A stretch of 39,735 nucleotides of DNA. Origin: Chloroflexota bacterium (GTDB lineage Bacteria > Chloroflexota > Anaerolineae > Promineifilales > Promineifilaceae). Positions within the stretch are counted from its first letter, which is position 1, and every line of letters starts with the position of its first letter. The stretch is taken from assembly GCA_029559155.1 (NCBI GenBank), contig JAKQCM010000128.1, positions 1 through 39,735 on the forward strand. The letters are read 5' to 3'. Shown piece after piece: positions 8,228 through 16,318 of this stretch. The notes beneath the pieces are model-generated. The model was not told the origin of the DNA. It ran no database searches and saw only the letters and a program-made list of their open reading frames with translations. Both the position numbers and the translations under genes were made by a program.

Positions 8228-8892
8228 CAGTTTCCAAAGAACCCATTCCCCTTAGAATACATCTAACCGCGCCGCGGGCTATGGCCGCCGCCGGAATCCT
8301 GTTTGCACTGCTGTTTGCGGTCAGCGTCATTTTGATGCGCCTGGCTGTCCCTGAAACCCTTTCCGGCGACACATCCTGGGTAGAGCAAGGCGCCAGATGG
8401 ATTACGCTTTCTCTCCTGCTCATGCCTTTTGCCGGTATTACGTTTTTGTGGTTTATGGGTGTCATTCGCGATCGTCTTAGCGAGGTCGAAGAACATTTCT
8501 TATCGACCGTGTTTTTGGGCAGCGGCCTCTTATTCCTGGCGATGGTTTTTGTTGCCATGGCCATCGCCGGCGGTATTGTGAACAGCGTCAGTATTCAGGG
8601 CAGTCAGAATTTCCAGCCAGACCTCATCGTTTTCGGCCGCGCCGTTATGCTGCAAATTAGCAATGTCTATGCGCTGCGCATGGCCGGCACGTTTATGATT
8701 TCCTTAGGGACGATCTGGCTGCGCGCCAACCTGATGCCGCGTTGGCTGGTGGTGGTGACGTATTTGGTGGCGCTGATCTTGCTGGTGGTTATAAACCTTA
8801 CTTTGTGGACAGCTTTGATTTTTCCGGCATGGGTATTTTTCGTCAGCGTTTTTATTCTGCTAAACAATTTACGCAGACCGGTGCAGGCCTGA
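8224..8892 (+). CDS. Hypothetical integral membrane protein
   Basis: 222 aa with about five hydrophobic helices (near 20-38, 58-78, 95-118, 145-165 and 175-212). After helix 2 comes a conserved-looking cytoplasmic loop, GVIRDRLSEVEEHFLSTVFLGSGLLF. I recognise it as a type of small membrane protein seen beside GAP-family transporters in several phyla, but I know no function. ATG 8224 is preceded by AGGATT, a weak ribosome site. It overlaps the ancestral stop of the upstream pseudogene by ATGA, so it was once translationally coupled to it. Its partner is dead here, so this gene may be on the way out. It contains no ACGGCCGT motif. Confidence 0.7.
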   Translation: MTVSKEPIPLRIHLTAPRAMAAAGILFALLFAVSVILMRLAVPETLSGDTSWVEQGARWITLSLLLMPFAGITFLWFMGVIRDRLSEVEEHFLSTVFLGSGLLFLAMVFVAMAIAGGIVNSVSIQGSQNFQPDLIVFGRAVMLQISNVYALRMAGTFMISLGTIWLRANLMPRWLVVVTYLVALILLVVINLTLWTALIFPAWVFFVSVFILLNNLRRPVQA

Positions 8893-8973
8893 GCGTTGGT
8901 CTGAACTAGGTGCTGCCGAACCCATCAGGGGAAAAACTTAAATCGAAGCGCAGGCTAAAACCAGCCGGTTTGG

Positions 8974-9603
8974 TTAGCCAATTTCTGGAAGTCCGTCGAA
9001 AAAATCGACGACGCCGGTTTCCAACGAATATTCTGCCCCCACGACGACTAACCCATCCTCTTGGATCAACTGCTCCAAAATTCGCGAGCCATGCCGAAGA
9101 TGATTGGCGGCGGCGCGGATGTTGGCCCGAACGGCCTGCCGCACCAGCGTCTCCCGGTTTTGCCGCAGGTCGGTTTCTAGCAGTTCTTCCAGCGACGGCC
9201 GTATCCGATCCACGATCGAGCGCAGGTTTGGCGAGCGACTTTGCGATGGTCGTTCCAATTCATCCAGAGTGGCTAAAATCGCGCCGCACATCGAATGACC
9301 TAAGACGACTGCCAGCCGCGTGCCAAATTTTTCGGCCGCAAATTCCACGCTGCCCACTTGTGATGGCGCCACAACATTACCGGCCACCCGGATGACAAAC
9401 AAATCGCCCAACCCCTGGTCGAAGACAATCTCGGCGGGGACGCGCGAGTCCGAACATCCCAAAATAATGGCGAATGGTTCCTGGCCGGACACTAGCTCAC
9501 GGCGGCGCGCCGCGCCGGTGGTGGGTCCGCCCTCCTGAATATCGGCGATGAAACGATGGTTGCCTTCTTGCAATCTTTCCAATGCTGCTAACGCTGAGAT
9601 CAT
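8974..9603 (-). CDS. Beta-class carbonic anhydrase
   Basis: 209 aa, typical for the family. It catalyses reversible hydration of CO2 to bicarbonate in the cytoplasm. Zinc ligands and catalytic dyad are visible: CSDSR (Cys50, Asp52, Arg54) and GHSMCGA (His103, Cys106). The segment FVIRVAGNVVAPSQVGSVEFAAEKFGTRLAVVLGHSMCGA is diagnostic. ATG at 9603 follows GGAG with an eight-base spacing. It is convergent with the upstream membrane protein gene and stands alone, so it is probably monocistronic. Nothing in the immediate context ties it to a CO2-fixation or urease cluster; general bicarbonate supply is the simplest role. Confidence 0.93.
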   Translation of the reverse strand: MISALAALERLQEGNHRFIADIQEGGPTTGAARRRELVSGQEPFAIILGCSDSRVPAEIVFDQGLGDLFVIRVAGNVVAPSQVGSVEFAAEKFGTRLAVVLGHSMCGAILATLDELERPSQSRSPNLRSIVDRIRPSLEELLETDLRQNRETLVRQAVRANIRAAANHLRHGSRILEQLIQEDGLVVVGAEYSLETGVVDFFDGLPEIG

Positions 9604-9997
9604 GATATTTTCTCCATAAAAAGATGATCGTTTGCCATGCCATCACCTGCCAGGTTTCTGCCCGCCATTTCTCCAGCTTGCGATTGGTCTCGACGTAATT
9701 GATCGCTGTTTGGCCGTGTGAACAAAGCGCAAGGCAAGTGTTGATGCGGTACCAGTTTACTTGCAAACGCGTCGGGGTAAAACGGCCGTAACAGTTTTGT
9801 AACATTTGGCGGGCGCTCCCAGGCTCATGCGCCAGCGCAAAGCGCCATCTCCGTCTGGCTGAAGGACAACCAGCGCATATTGCAGAGAAGCCGAAACCCG
9901 AGACTTGGTTGGCTGGCAGATGAGAGATAGGAAACATTCATTACCGGATGCCGCCCTGCGTCTGGTCAATTCGCCAATCTGGTCTACAATCCTGCCC
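9604..9997. other. Gene-free divergent region between carbonic anhydrase and the M23 lipoprotein gene
   Basis: The region holds the carbonic anhydrase leader on one side and the M23 gene promoter on the other, plus one ACGGCCGT copy at 9783. Both strands have open frames of up to about 100 codons, but none has a ribosome-binding site or a recognisable protein motif. A decayed gene on the minus strand is possible, but I cannot name it. Confidence 0.5.
9963..9990 (+). promoter_or_regulatory. Candidate promoter giving a leaderless mRNA
   Basis: TGGTCA (9963-9968), 16 bases, then TACAAT (9985-9990) resembles a vegetative promoter. The GTG start of the M23 lipoprotein begins at 9998, seven bases after the -10. 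Transcription would start at or next to the initiation codon. No Shine-Dalgarno precedes that GTG, which fits a leaderless transcript. Confidence 0.4.
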
Positions 9998-11743
9998 GTG
10001 AAAATTAAATCGTTGACTTCCTCGCCGCTGCTTCTTTATTTGCTGGCGCTGTTCACTTTTTTGGCGGTTTCAGGCTTGGTGGCCTGTCATCCGGTTTCTG
10101 CTTCCAACGAGAACCAACCCCCGACGGCCGTTCCTACCCAGGCCTCACCCACAGCCACCGCTACCCAGCTGCCACAGGCAACGTTTACCCCGCCGCCCAC
10201 GCCCACGGCCGCCCCAACGGCCGTGTCCACCCTCGTTCCCACACCGCCGCCGCCACAGTTTACCAACCTGCGCGACGACGCCTGGGCGCAAACGGCCGTG
10301 ACCTACAACGCCGAATTTTTCCTCCCCGAACCGGCCAACACCGGCCTGTGGCAGTTTGCCGCCAACACCTTCATTCATCCTCTGGCGCTGGTGGCGCACC
10401 AGGAAACCGCCTATTTGCTCGATGCCGGCCGCGTGCTTGCTTTCAATCTGGCCCAGCCCGCGCCGCCGGAGCAGCTTCTCGCGCCCGGCGATGTTGTGGA
10501 TGGCGTGATGGTGATCGAGCCGCTGGACATTTATGCCGCCCCCGATGGCTTGCTGGCGCTGGATCGCGCCGGTGATGTTTACCGCCGCGATTGGCTGAGC
10601 CAGACCTGGACTTTGGAACGCGACGACCGGCCGATTCGGGACACATCCAGCCATTATTATGTGGCGCTGGATGGGCTGGGCGACGGCCGTTACCTTCTGG
10701 AAACCAGTTACAAATATGTGATGCAGGTTGTGGATGGCGTGCAGCAGTCGTTGTGGATGCTGCCGGAAGCCCGCGCCGTGGACGTTTCCGCCGCCAGCAG
10801 CCCTGCCGCCGCCGAAAATGTGTACGTTTTGCTGCAAGAGATGGATACCCAGGCGGGCAGCCTGCATCTTTACCGCGACACGGCCAGCTTGCCCACGTTT
10901 CGTTCCCCAGACATGATCTCCCAGCCACGCCAGGTTGTAGCCGCGGCCACGGCCGTTTACGTGTTAGACAGCGACGGCCGTCGCCTGCTCGTTCTGTCGC
11001 CCGATTCCGGCCAGCTGCGCCAGCTTTGGCAGCTCCCGGCCGAAGTCAGCGCCGTGGCCCTGACAGAAGCAGGCGATCTGCTTTTTGCCGGCCGCGACCG
11101 TCTCTATTTTGCCAACCGGCCAGAACGGCTGGCAGCCATCACCGGCGGCGCGCCCCTGCCCAACCCGCAGCCCCACGATCCCGCCTTCCTGGCCAGCATC
11201 AGCGGCTTTGTCTCGCCGATTGGCCCCAACATTTCCACCCGCGATCTGCAAATGCCCGGCGCGCCCCGCCATTACCGCCTCGGCGTCCACCAGGGAGCCG
11301 ATTTCTATTGGAGCGTCGGCTCGCCGGTGTATGCTGCCGCCGCCGGCACCGTCATTCGCGCCATGCATGATTACGCGCCGCCATTCCCGGCCGATTTTTT
11401 CAACTGGCAGGCAGAGGCCCAGCAGTTGGGCTATACCTCAGAAGCCGGGCTGGATTTTTATCGCGGGCGGCAGGTGTGGATTGAGCATGACAACGGTCTG
11501 GTGTCACGGTACGTTCACCTCAGCAGCATCGACTACGGCATTCAGGAAGGCCAGCCGGTGGCTCAGGGACAGCTCATTGGCGCGGTCGGCAATTCCGGCT
11601 CCCCCTCCTCGCTGGAAAGTGAAGATTCGGATGCCCACCTGCATTTTGAGTTGTGGCTGGGTGATCATTACATCGGTCAATTTTTGCGCCCGGTCGAAGC
11701 CCGCGATTGGTTCGAGCGCATTTTGTTGGGACGGCAACCATGA
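9998..11743 (+). CDS. Secreted M23-family peptidase lipoprotein
   Basis: I start it at GTG 9998 rather than 9905. From there the first 30 residues form a clean lipoprotein signal ending in lipobox LVAC (Cys30), while the longer form would bury it. A Pro/Thr/Ala-rich tether (about 35-90) leads to a region of repeated beta-strand-like blocks (about 95-390; propeller-like, inferred). A C-terminal LytM/M23 domain has the zinc motifs GVHQGADF (HxxxD) and AHLHFEL (HxH), plus VWIEHDNGLVSRYVHLS. It should act on peptidoglycan or other peptide links outside the membrane. Its stop codon overlaps the start of the MutS-like gene by four bases (ATGA), implying co-translation. ACGGCCGT occurs five to six times inside it. 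Confidence 0.82.
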   Translation: MKIKSLTSSPLLLYLLALFTFLAVSGLVACHPVSASNENQPPTAVPTQASPTATATQLPQATFTPPPTPTAAPTAVSTLVPTPPPPQFTNLRDDAWAQTAVTYNAEFFLPEPANTGLWQFAANTFIHPLALVAHQETAYLLDAGRVLAFNLAQPAPPEQLLAPGDVVDGVMVIEPLDIYAAPDGLLALDRAGDVYRRDWLSQTWTLERDDRPIRDTSSHYYVALDGLGDGRYLLETSYKYVMQVVDGVQQSLWMLPEARAVDVSAASSPAAAENVYVLLQEMDTQAGSLHLYRDTASLPTFRSPDMISQPRQVVAAATAVYVLDSDGRRLLVLSPDSGQLRQLWQLPAEVSAVALTEAGDLLFAGRDRLYFANRPERLAAITGGAPLPNPQPHDPAFLASISGFVSPIGPNISTRDLQMPGAPRHYRLGVHQGADFYWSVGSPVYAAAAGTVIRAMHDYAPPFPADFFNWQAEAQQLGYTSEAGLDFYRGRQVWIEHDNGLVSRYVHLSSIDYGIQEGQPVAQGQLIGAVGNSGSPSSLESEDSDAHLHFELWLGDHYIGQFLRPVEARDWFERILLGRQP

Positions 11744-13572
11744 CGCCAAAGGAAGCCCGCCGCCACGCTCTGACCCGTCAGATAGCCCGCCTGGATGGTC
11801 GCCTGGCGGCTCTGCGCCGCACCAGCGATACCTTGGCGCGTTGGCGGCTGGGATCGTTTTTGGCGGCTGTCGGCCTATCGGCATATAGTTTGCTGACCTG
11901 GGGGATTTGGGCCTGGGTAGGGGTAACGGCCGTCGCCATTCTCCCTTTCATCCTGTTTGTCCGCGCCCACCGAACCATCGAAGAAGCTGTCAGCCGTCAT
12001 GACATCTGGCGGCGCATCAAGCAAACCCACGTGGCCCGCATGAGCCTGGATTGGTCGCAAATTCCCGCGGCCTCGCCTGTGCCGTCGCGGTTGGACCATC
12101 CCTTTGCCCTGGACCTGGATCTGGTGGGCGACCATTCATTGCTGCAGTTGTTGGACACGGCCGTTTCCCTGGAAGGCAGCCAGCGGTTGAGCAGTTGGCT
12201 GCTGGACACCAATCCCCAATTGACCCATATTGCCGCGCGCCAACCGCTTGTCGCCGAACTGGCGGCGATGCCCCGCTTCCGCGACAAACTTGCCCTATAC
12301 GCCACTCTGGCCACCGCCGACGATGGCGAAAAATGGCCCGGTCAGCGCATCCTCGCCTGGCTGGAAAGCCGCGCCGAGGCCAAATCGGTGCGCCCTGCGC
12401 TGTGGGTGTTGTCTGGTCTGGCGGTTGTCAATCTCGGCCTGTTGGCGTTGAATCTGGCCGGGGTGCTGCCGGTTTTGTGGCCCTACTCCTGGCTGGTCTA
12501 TGCCCTGATTTACGCCGCCCGCTCGCGGGATGTCCCGGCTGTGTTTGAGGACGCCTATTTTTTGGAGAAAAACTTGCGCCGCCTGGGTACGGTTTTTGGC
12601 TTTTTGGAGACGTACCGCTACGGCCGTCGAACACAGGTGGCGGCTTTGTGCGCGCCGTTTTTGGCCGCCAGGGAACGGCCGTCGGCCCATTTGCGCGCCG
12701 TTACCAAAGTTCTCACCCTGGCCGGTCTGCGCCAAAATCCCTTCCTCTGGCTCTGGCTTAACGCCCTGATGCCCTGGGATTTGTTTGTGGCGGATCGCCT
12801 GGATGCCTGTCGGCGAGCTTTGCAAACACGCCTGCCGGGCTGGCTGGATCGCTGGTTTGAGCTGGAAGCGCTGAACAGTCTGGCAACGTTCGCTTATCTG
12901 AACCCGGAAACCAGCTATCCAGACATCCAGGCGGATGGCGGACCACTGCTGGCGGTTACGGCCGTTGGCCATCCCCTCATCGGCCATTCGGGACGGGTGT
13001 GCAATGATTTTCGCATCACCCATTTGGGCGATATCGCCATCATCACCGGCTCCAACATGGCCGGCAAAAGCTCGTTTCTGCGGACGTTGGGGGTGAATCT
13101 GGTCCTGGCATATGCCGGCGGGCCGGTTGTGGCCCAATCTTTTGCGGCGCGGTTGTTCCGTCTGTATACCTCCATCCGGGTTAGCGATTCGGTGACGGAT
13201 GGGTTTTCCTATTTTTATGCCGAAGTGCGGCGGTTACAAGGCTTGCTAGCGGCGTTGGAAGAGGCGGATGAACGGCCGTTATTTTTCCTCATCGACGAGA
13301 TTTTTCGGGGAACAAACAATCGCGAGCGCCTGATTGGCAGCCAGTCGTTTGTGCAGGCATTGGTCGGCGGGCGCGGCGTGGGGCTGATTGCCACCCACGA
13401 CCTGGAATTGGTGAAGCTGGCCGATGAGAATACGGCCGTTAGCAATTTTCATTTCCGGGACGATGTGGTAGACGGCCAGATGGTCTTCGATTTCCGTCTT
13501 CGCCCTGGCCCATGCCCTACCACCAACGCCCTCAAAATCATGCGTCTGGCCGGCTTGCCTGTGAACCTGTAG
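11740..13572 (+). CDS. Membrane-anchored MutS-like ATPase
   Basis: 610 aa from ATG 11740 (the track's 11707 start lies inside the upstream gene). The C-terminal third is a MutS_V ATPase: Walker A GSNMAGKSSF near residue 437, Walker B FFLIDEIFRGTNNRER near 515, and the switch IATHDLELVKLAD. The MutS mismatch-recognition and connector domains are absent. Instead there are two hydrophobic hairpins (about 38-75 and 221-260), so the protein is probably tethered to the membrane with its ATPase in the cytoplasm. Related proteins are usually annotated simply as DNA mismatch repair MutS family, but with membrane anchors a role in mismatch repair is doubtful. The start overlaps the stop of the M23 lipoprotein by ATGA. 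Confidence 0.85.
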   Translation: MTPKEARRHALTRQIARLDGRLAALRRTSDTLARWRLGSFLAAVGLSAYSLLTWGIWAWVGVTAVAILPFILFVRAHRTIEEAVSRHDIWRRIKQTHVARMSLDWSQIPAASPVPSRLDHPFALDLDLVGDHSLLQLLDTAVSLEGSQRLSSWLLDTNPQLTHIAARQPLVAELAAMPRFRDKLALYATLATADDGEKWPGQRILAWLESRAEAKSVRPALWVLSGLAVVNLGLLALNLAGVLPVLWPYSWLVYALIYAARSRDVPAVFEDAYFLEKNLRRLGTVFGFLETYRYGRRTQVAALCAPFLAARERPSAHLRAVTKVLTLAGLRQNPFLWLWLNALMPWDLFVADRLDACRRALQTRLPGWLDRWFELEALNSLATFAYLNPETSYPDIQADGGPLLAVTAVGHPLIGHSGRVCNDFRITHLGDIAIITGSNMAGKSSFLRTLGVNLVLAYAGGPVVAQSFAARLFRLYTSIRVSDSVTDGFSYFYAEVRRLQGLLAALEEADERPLFFLIDEIFRGTNNRERLIGSQSFVQALVGGRGVGLIATHDLELVKLADENTAVSNFHFRDDVVDGQMVFDFRLRPGPCPTTNALKIMRLAGLPVNL

Positions 13573-13619
13573 ATTTGCGATTTACGATTTGCGATTTGCG
13601 ATTTACGATTTGCGATTTT
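13572..13619. repeat. Heptamer tandem array GATTTGC/GATTTAC
   Basis: Seven units of a 7-bp repeat: GATTTGC, GATTTAC, GATTTGC, GATTTGC, GATTTAC, GATTTGC and a partial GATTTT. The array starts at the last base of the MutS-like stop codon. It resembles the short tandemly repeated repetitive (STRR) heptamers of filamentous cyanobacteria. Confidence 0.9.
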
Positions 13620-13640
13620 GGGGTTGGGGGATAATATCCA

Positions 13641-13682
13641 ATCTCTAATCTCTAATCTCTAATCTCTAGTCTCTAGTCTCTA
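13641..13682. repeat. Heptamer tandem array ATCTCTA/GTCTCTA
   Basis: Six exact-length units: four ATCTCTA followed by two GTCTCTA. It lies 21 bases after the first heptamer array and ends 16 bases before the DUF1786 start codon, so it would fall in that gene's 5' leader. The unit differs completely in sequence from the first array but has the same length. Confidence 0.9.
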
Positions 13683-13698
13683 ACGTACAGAAGCATCC

Positions 13699-14841
13699 AT
13701 GAAAATTCTTTGTGTAGATATTGGCACCGGCACGCAGGATATTTTTTTATACGATTCGCGCCTGGACATTGAAAACGGCTTTAAGCTGGTTGTGCCCTCG
13801 CCCACGATGATGGTGCACCATCGTATACAAGAGGCCACACGCCGGGGAACGGCCGTTGCCCTCACCGGTCTTACCATGGGCGGCGGCCCCAGCCAATGGG
13901 CCGCCGAAGCGCACCTGCGCGCCGGTTGGCCGCTTTACGCCACGCCCGCCGCCGCCCGTTCCTTCAACGACGACCTGGACGTGATCCGCGAGATGGGCAT
14001 CACCCTGGTGAGCGACGACGAACTGGCCGCCTTGCCAGGCGACGTGCAGCGGCTCTCGCTGCGTGATTTTGATTTTGGAGCGATTGATCGGGCGATGGGT
14101 GAATTTGGCGTCTCTCTGGCAGACGTAACGGCCGTGGCCGTTGGCGTGTTCGATCATGGCAATTCACCGCCGGATTACTCCGACCGTCTCTTTCGTTTCG
14201 ACTACATCCGCCAGCGGGTGCAGGCCAACAACCGCCTCAGCGCCTTTGCCTACCGCGCCGCCGACGTGCCGCCCATCATGACGCGTTTACAAGCCGTGGT
14301 GCAGTCTGCCCAGAACATCGACGCGCCGCTGGTGGTGATGGATACCGCTCCGGCCGCCGTGTTAGGGGCGCTGATGGACACGGCCGTGCGCGCCGAACCG
14401 CGCATCCTCATCGCCAATCTGGGCAATTTGCACACGCTCGCCTTCCGTGTTGGTCCCACGGGCATCGAAGGCGTCTTTGAACACCACACCGGCCTGCTAG
14501 ACCGGCCCCGGCTCGACGATTTGCTGTATCGCCTGGCGGATGGCAGTTTGCTGCACGACGCCGTCTACCAGGACCATGGCCACGGCGCGTATATTCCTCA
14601 TCGCCAGCCGTTGCCTTTGGGGAACGGCCGTTTTGATGTGGCTGTCACCGGTCCACGGCGGGCGCTGATGGCCGGGTCGGGCTTACGGCCGTATTTCGCC
14701 GCGCCATTTGGCGATATGATGCTCGCCGGCTGTTTTGGCCTGCTCGCTGCCACCGCCGATTTGCTGCCCGATCTCGCTCCTGCCATCCGCGCCTCGCTCT
14801 ACACCACCGGCGGCAGTTCCGCCGCCCCCTGGGATTTTTAG
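13699..14841 (+). CDS. DUF1786 protein (annotated in databases as putative pyruvate formate-lyase activating enzyme)
   Basis: 380 aa. The N-terminus MKILCVDIGTGTQDIFLYD is the DUF1786/COG4012 signature and resembles the phosphate-1 loop of ASKHA-fold ATPases (DxGTGT). A second Gly-rich block (AVALTGLTMGGGPSQ, about 50-65) and ILIANLGNLHTLAF near 240 fit the same fold. There is no radical-SAM CxxxCxxC motif, so the common 'PFL-activating' label is not supported by the sequence; function is unknown. No strong ribosome site precedes ATG 13699, and the heptamer array sits directly upstream. It may be cotranscribed with the MutS-like gene. The next gene has its own promoter. Confidence 0.8.
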   Translation: MKILCVDIGTGTQDIFLYDSRLDIENGFKLVVPSPTMMVHHRIQEATRRGTAVALTGLTMGGGPSQWAAEAHLRAGWPLYATPAAARSFNDDLDVIREMGITLVSDDELAALPGDVQRLSLRDFDFGAIDRAMGEFGVSLADVTAVAVGVFDHGNSPPDYSDRLFRFDYIRQRVQANNRLSAFAYRAADVPPIMTRLQAVVQSAQNIDAPLVVMDTAPAAVLGALMDTAVRAEPRILIANLGNLHTLAFRVGPTGIEGVFEHHTGLLDRPRLDDLLYRLADGSLLHDAVYQDHGHGAYIPHRQPLPLGNGRFDVAVTGPRRALMAGSGLRPYFAAPFGDMMLAGCFGLLAATADLLPDLAPAIRASLYTTGGSSAAPWDF

Positions 14842-14863
14842 CCCCTCTTCGGCAGCCAACAAG

Positions 14864-14892
14864 TTGACAAATTGGCAAATTATTGCAAAAAT
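14864..14892 (+). promoter_or_regulatory. Promoter of the fur-cbiMQO operon
   Basis: A perfect -35 TTGACA (14864-14869) is followed after 17 bases by AAAAAT (14887-14892, four of six matches to TATAAT). The -10 lies inside the 20-bp palindrome described separately. A repressor bound there would block polymerase. Confidence 0.5.
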
Positions 14893-14900
14893 TTGCAATA
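14881..14900. promoter_or_regulatory. Fur-family (Nur/Zur-like) operator
   Basis: TATTGCAAA-AA-TTTGCAATA is a perfect 20-bp inverted repeat located 22 bases before the Fur-family start codon. The TTGCAA half-sites resemble the Nur box of Streptomyces (tTGCaa-N5-ttGCAA), here with a four-base spacer. An upstream TTGGCAAAT may be an extra half-site. Position and symmetry indicate autoregulation. Confidence 0.65.
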
Positions 14901-14921
14901 GAAAATTTTTGCGAGTAATGC

Positions 14922-15353
14922 ATGTCTCATCACCATCTTGACCTTCCTCAACTCATTCGCGCCCAGGGCTACCGCCTGACGCCGCAGCGCCAACTGGTGC
15001 TGGATACGTTGTGCGCCATGAGCAGCCATGCCACAGCCAGCGAAATTTATGAACAAGTCTCAGCCCAAATGCCAGCTCTGAATCAGGCCACTGTGTACCG
15101 AACTTTGGAATTTTTTGTCGAATTGCGCCTGATCGCCAAAAGCGACATTGGCGGCCAAACCGTTTACGAACTGGTTGGGGAGCAGCCCCATTACCACCTG
15201 GTTTGCCGCCAGTGCAGCCACGTGGCCGAATTAGCCGCCACGCAGCTTGCCGATCTGGCCGATTGGTTGTTGGTCGAGCATGGGTTTCAGGCAGACCTGG
15301 ACCATGTGGTTATTCAAGGCGTGTGCGCCGACTGCCGGGCTTCCAGTCTATAG
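14922..15353 (+). CDS. Fur-family metalloregulator, probably nickel/cobalt- or zinc-responsive
   Basis: 143 aa, standard Fur length. The winged helix (about 10-85) contains LTPQRQLVLDTL and the recognition segment NQATVYRTLEFFVELRLI. The dimerisation half carries HYHLVCRQCSHVAEL and ends with CADC; the two CxxC pairs form the usual structural zinc site. It heads a cobalt/nickel transporter operon with only 22 bases to cbiM. That context favours a Nur-type (nickel) or cobalt role, though the sequence alone cannot separate Nur from Zur or Fur. A perfect palindrome over its own promoter suggests that it represses the whole operon when metal is plentiful. Confidence 0.9.
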   Translation: MSHHHLDLPQLIRAQGYRLTPQRQLVLDTLCAMSSHATASEIYEQVSAQMPALNQATVYRTLEFFVELRLIAKSDIGGQTVYELVGEQPHYHLVCRQCSHVAELAATQLADLADWLLVEHGFQADLDHVVIQGVCADCRASSL

Positions 15354-15375
15354 TGGTTCATTTGGAGGAAAATTC

Positions 15376-16317
15376 ATGACCTTGTTATCCATCAGCCCGA
15401 TGCATATTCCTGACGGCTTTTTGAGCGTGACGATTTCTGCGCTGTTTTGGGGGTTAACGGCCGTTGCTCTGGCCATCGCCGTGCGTAAGAGTCAGGCGGA
15501 ATTCGACGAACGGCTCGCGCCGCTGGCGGGCATTATGGCCGCCTTCATATTTGCCGCGCAAATGATCAATTTTCCGGTGGCCGGCGGCACTTCTGGCCAC
15601 CTGTTGGGCGGCGCGCTGGCGGCTATCATGCTGGGTCCGTGGGTGGGCATGTTGGTCATGGCCTGCGTGATTGGCGTTCAGGGGCTGCTGTTTCAGGATG
15701 GCGGCTTGCTGGTGATGGGGGCCAATATCTTCAACATGGGCATTGTAACCGTGTTGGTGGGGTACGGGTTGTTTCGCACAACAGGTGGCCGCAGCCGGTC
15801 GTTTCAATTGGCGGCGGCTGGCGTGGCGGCCTGGCTTTCCGTGATGGCCGCAGCGCTCTTCACGGCGCTGCAGCTTTGGCTGAGCGGTACGGCGGCCGCG
15901 GGTCTGGTTGTGCCGGTGATGTTGGGCGTGCATGCGCTCATCGGCCTGGGCGAGGCGCTCATTACGGTGGCGGCGCTGGCTTTTGTGTTTCGCGTGCGCC
16001 CCGATTTGCTCAATGCCGGAGAAGCGCGTAACAGCCGTGGCTGGATTGTGGCCGGCGTGCTGCTTTCGCTGGCGGTGGTGCTGCTGGCGCCTTACGCCTC
16101 GGCCAGCCCGGATGGCCTGGAGCGGGTGGCGCAGGATATGGGGTTTATCAGCACGGCCGTGGCCGCGCCGTATGAAGTCCTGCCGGATTACACCATACCT
16201 TTTGTGGGCAGCGAAAACCTGTCCACGCTGCTGGCGGGGGCGTTGGGTGTGTTGGTGGTGGCCGCGACGGCCGTCTATCTGGTGCGCCTGACACGACGCC
16301 CGACCGGGCGTTCTTAA
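15376..16317 (+). CDS. cbiM: Cobalt/nickel ECF transporter substrate-binding component, CbiM-CbiN (PDGLE) fusion
   Basis: 313 aa from ATG 15376, six bases after GGAGG (the track start at 15247 lies inside fur). The MHIPDGFL motif holds the metal-binding N-terminal Met-His of CbiM/NikM, and GTSGHLLGGALAAIMLGP carries a further conserved His. About seven hydrophobic helices follow. The C-terminus (about 230-313) has the PDGLE motif (ASPDGLERVAQ) and a last helix, that is, a fused CbiN/NikN-like small subunit. The protein should capture Co2+ or Ni2+ and deliver it through CbiQ and CbiO. An eight-residue MTLLSISP extension precedes MHIP, which is odd because family members present Met1-His2 at the mature N-terminus. 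Confidence 0.92.
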   Translation: MTLLSISPMHIPDGFLSVTISALFWGLTAVALAIAVRKSQAEFDERLAPLAGIMAAFIFAAQMINFPVAGGTSGHLLGGALAAIMLGPWVGMLVMACVIGVQGLLFQDGGLLVMGANIFNMGIVTVLVGYGLFRTTGGRSRSFQLAAAGVAAWLSVMAAALFTALQLWLSGTAAAGLVVPVMLGVHALIGLGEALITVAALAFVFRVRPDLLNAGEARNSRGWIVAGVLLSLAVVLLAPYASASPDGLERVAQDMGFISTAVAAPYEVLPDYTIPFVGSENLSTLLAGALGVLVVAATAVYLVRLTRRPTGRS

Positions 16318-16318
16318 A

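Noticed and set aside
9497-9937. Minus-strand 146-aa ORF overlapping carbonic anhydrase
   Set aside because: It overlaps a certain gene in another frame and has no ribosome site or motif. At most it could be an unrecognisable relic.
13572-13682. CRISPR-like repetition
   Set aside because: The repeats are contiguous 7-mers without spacers; no cas genes are present.
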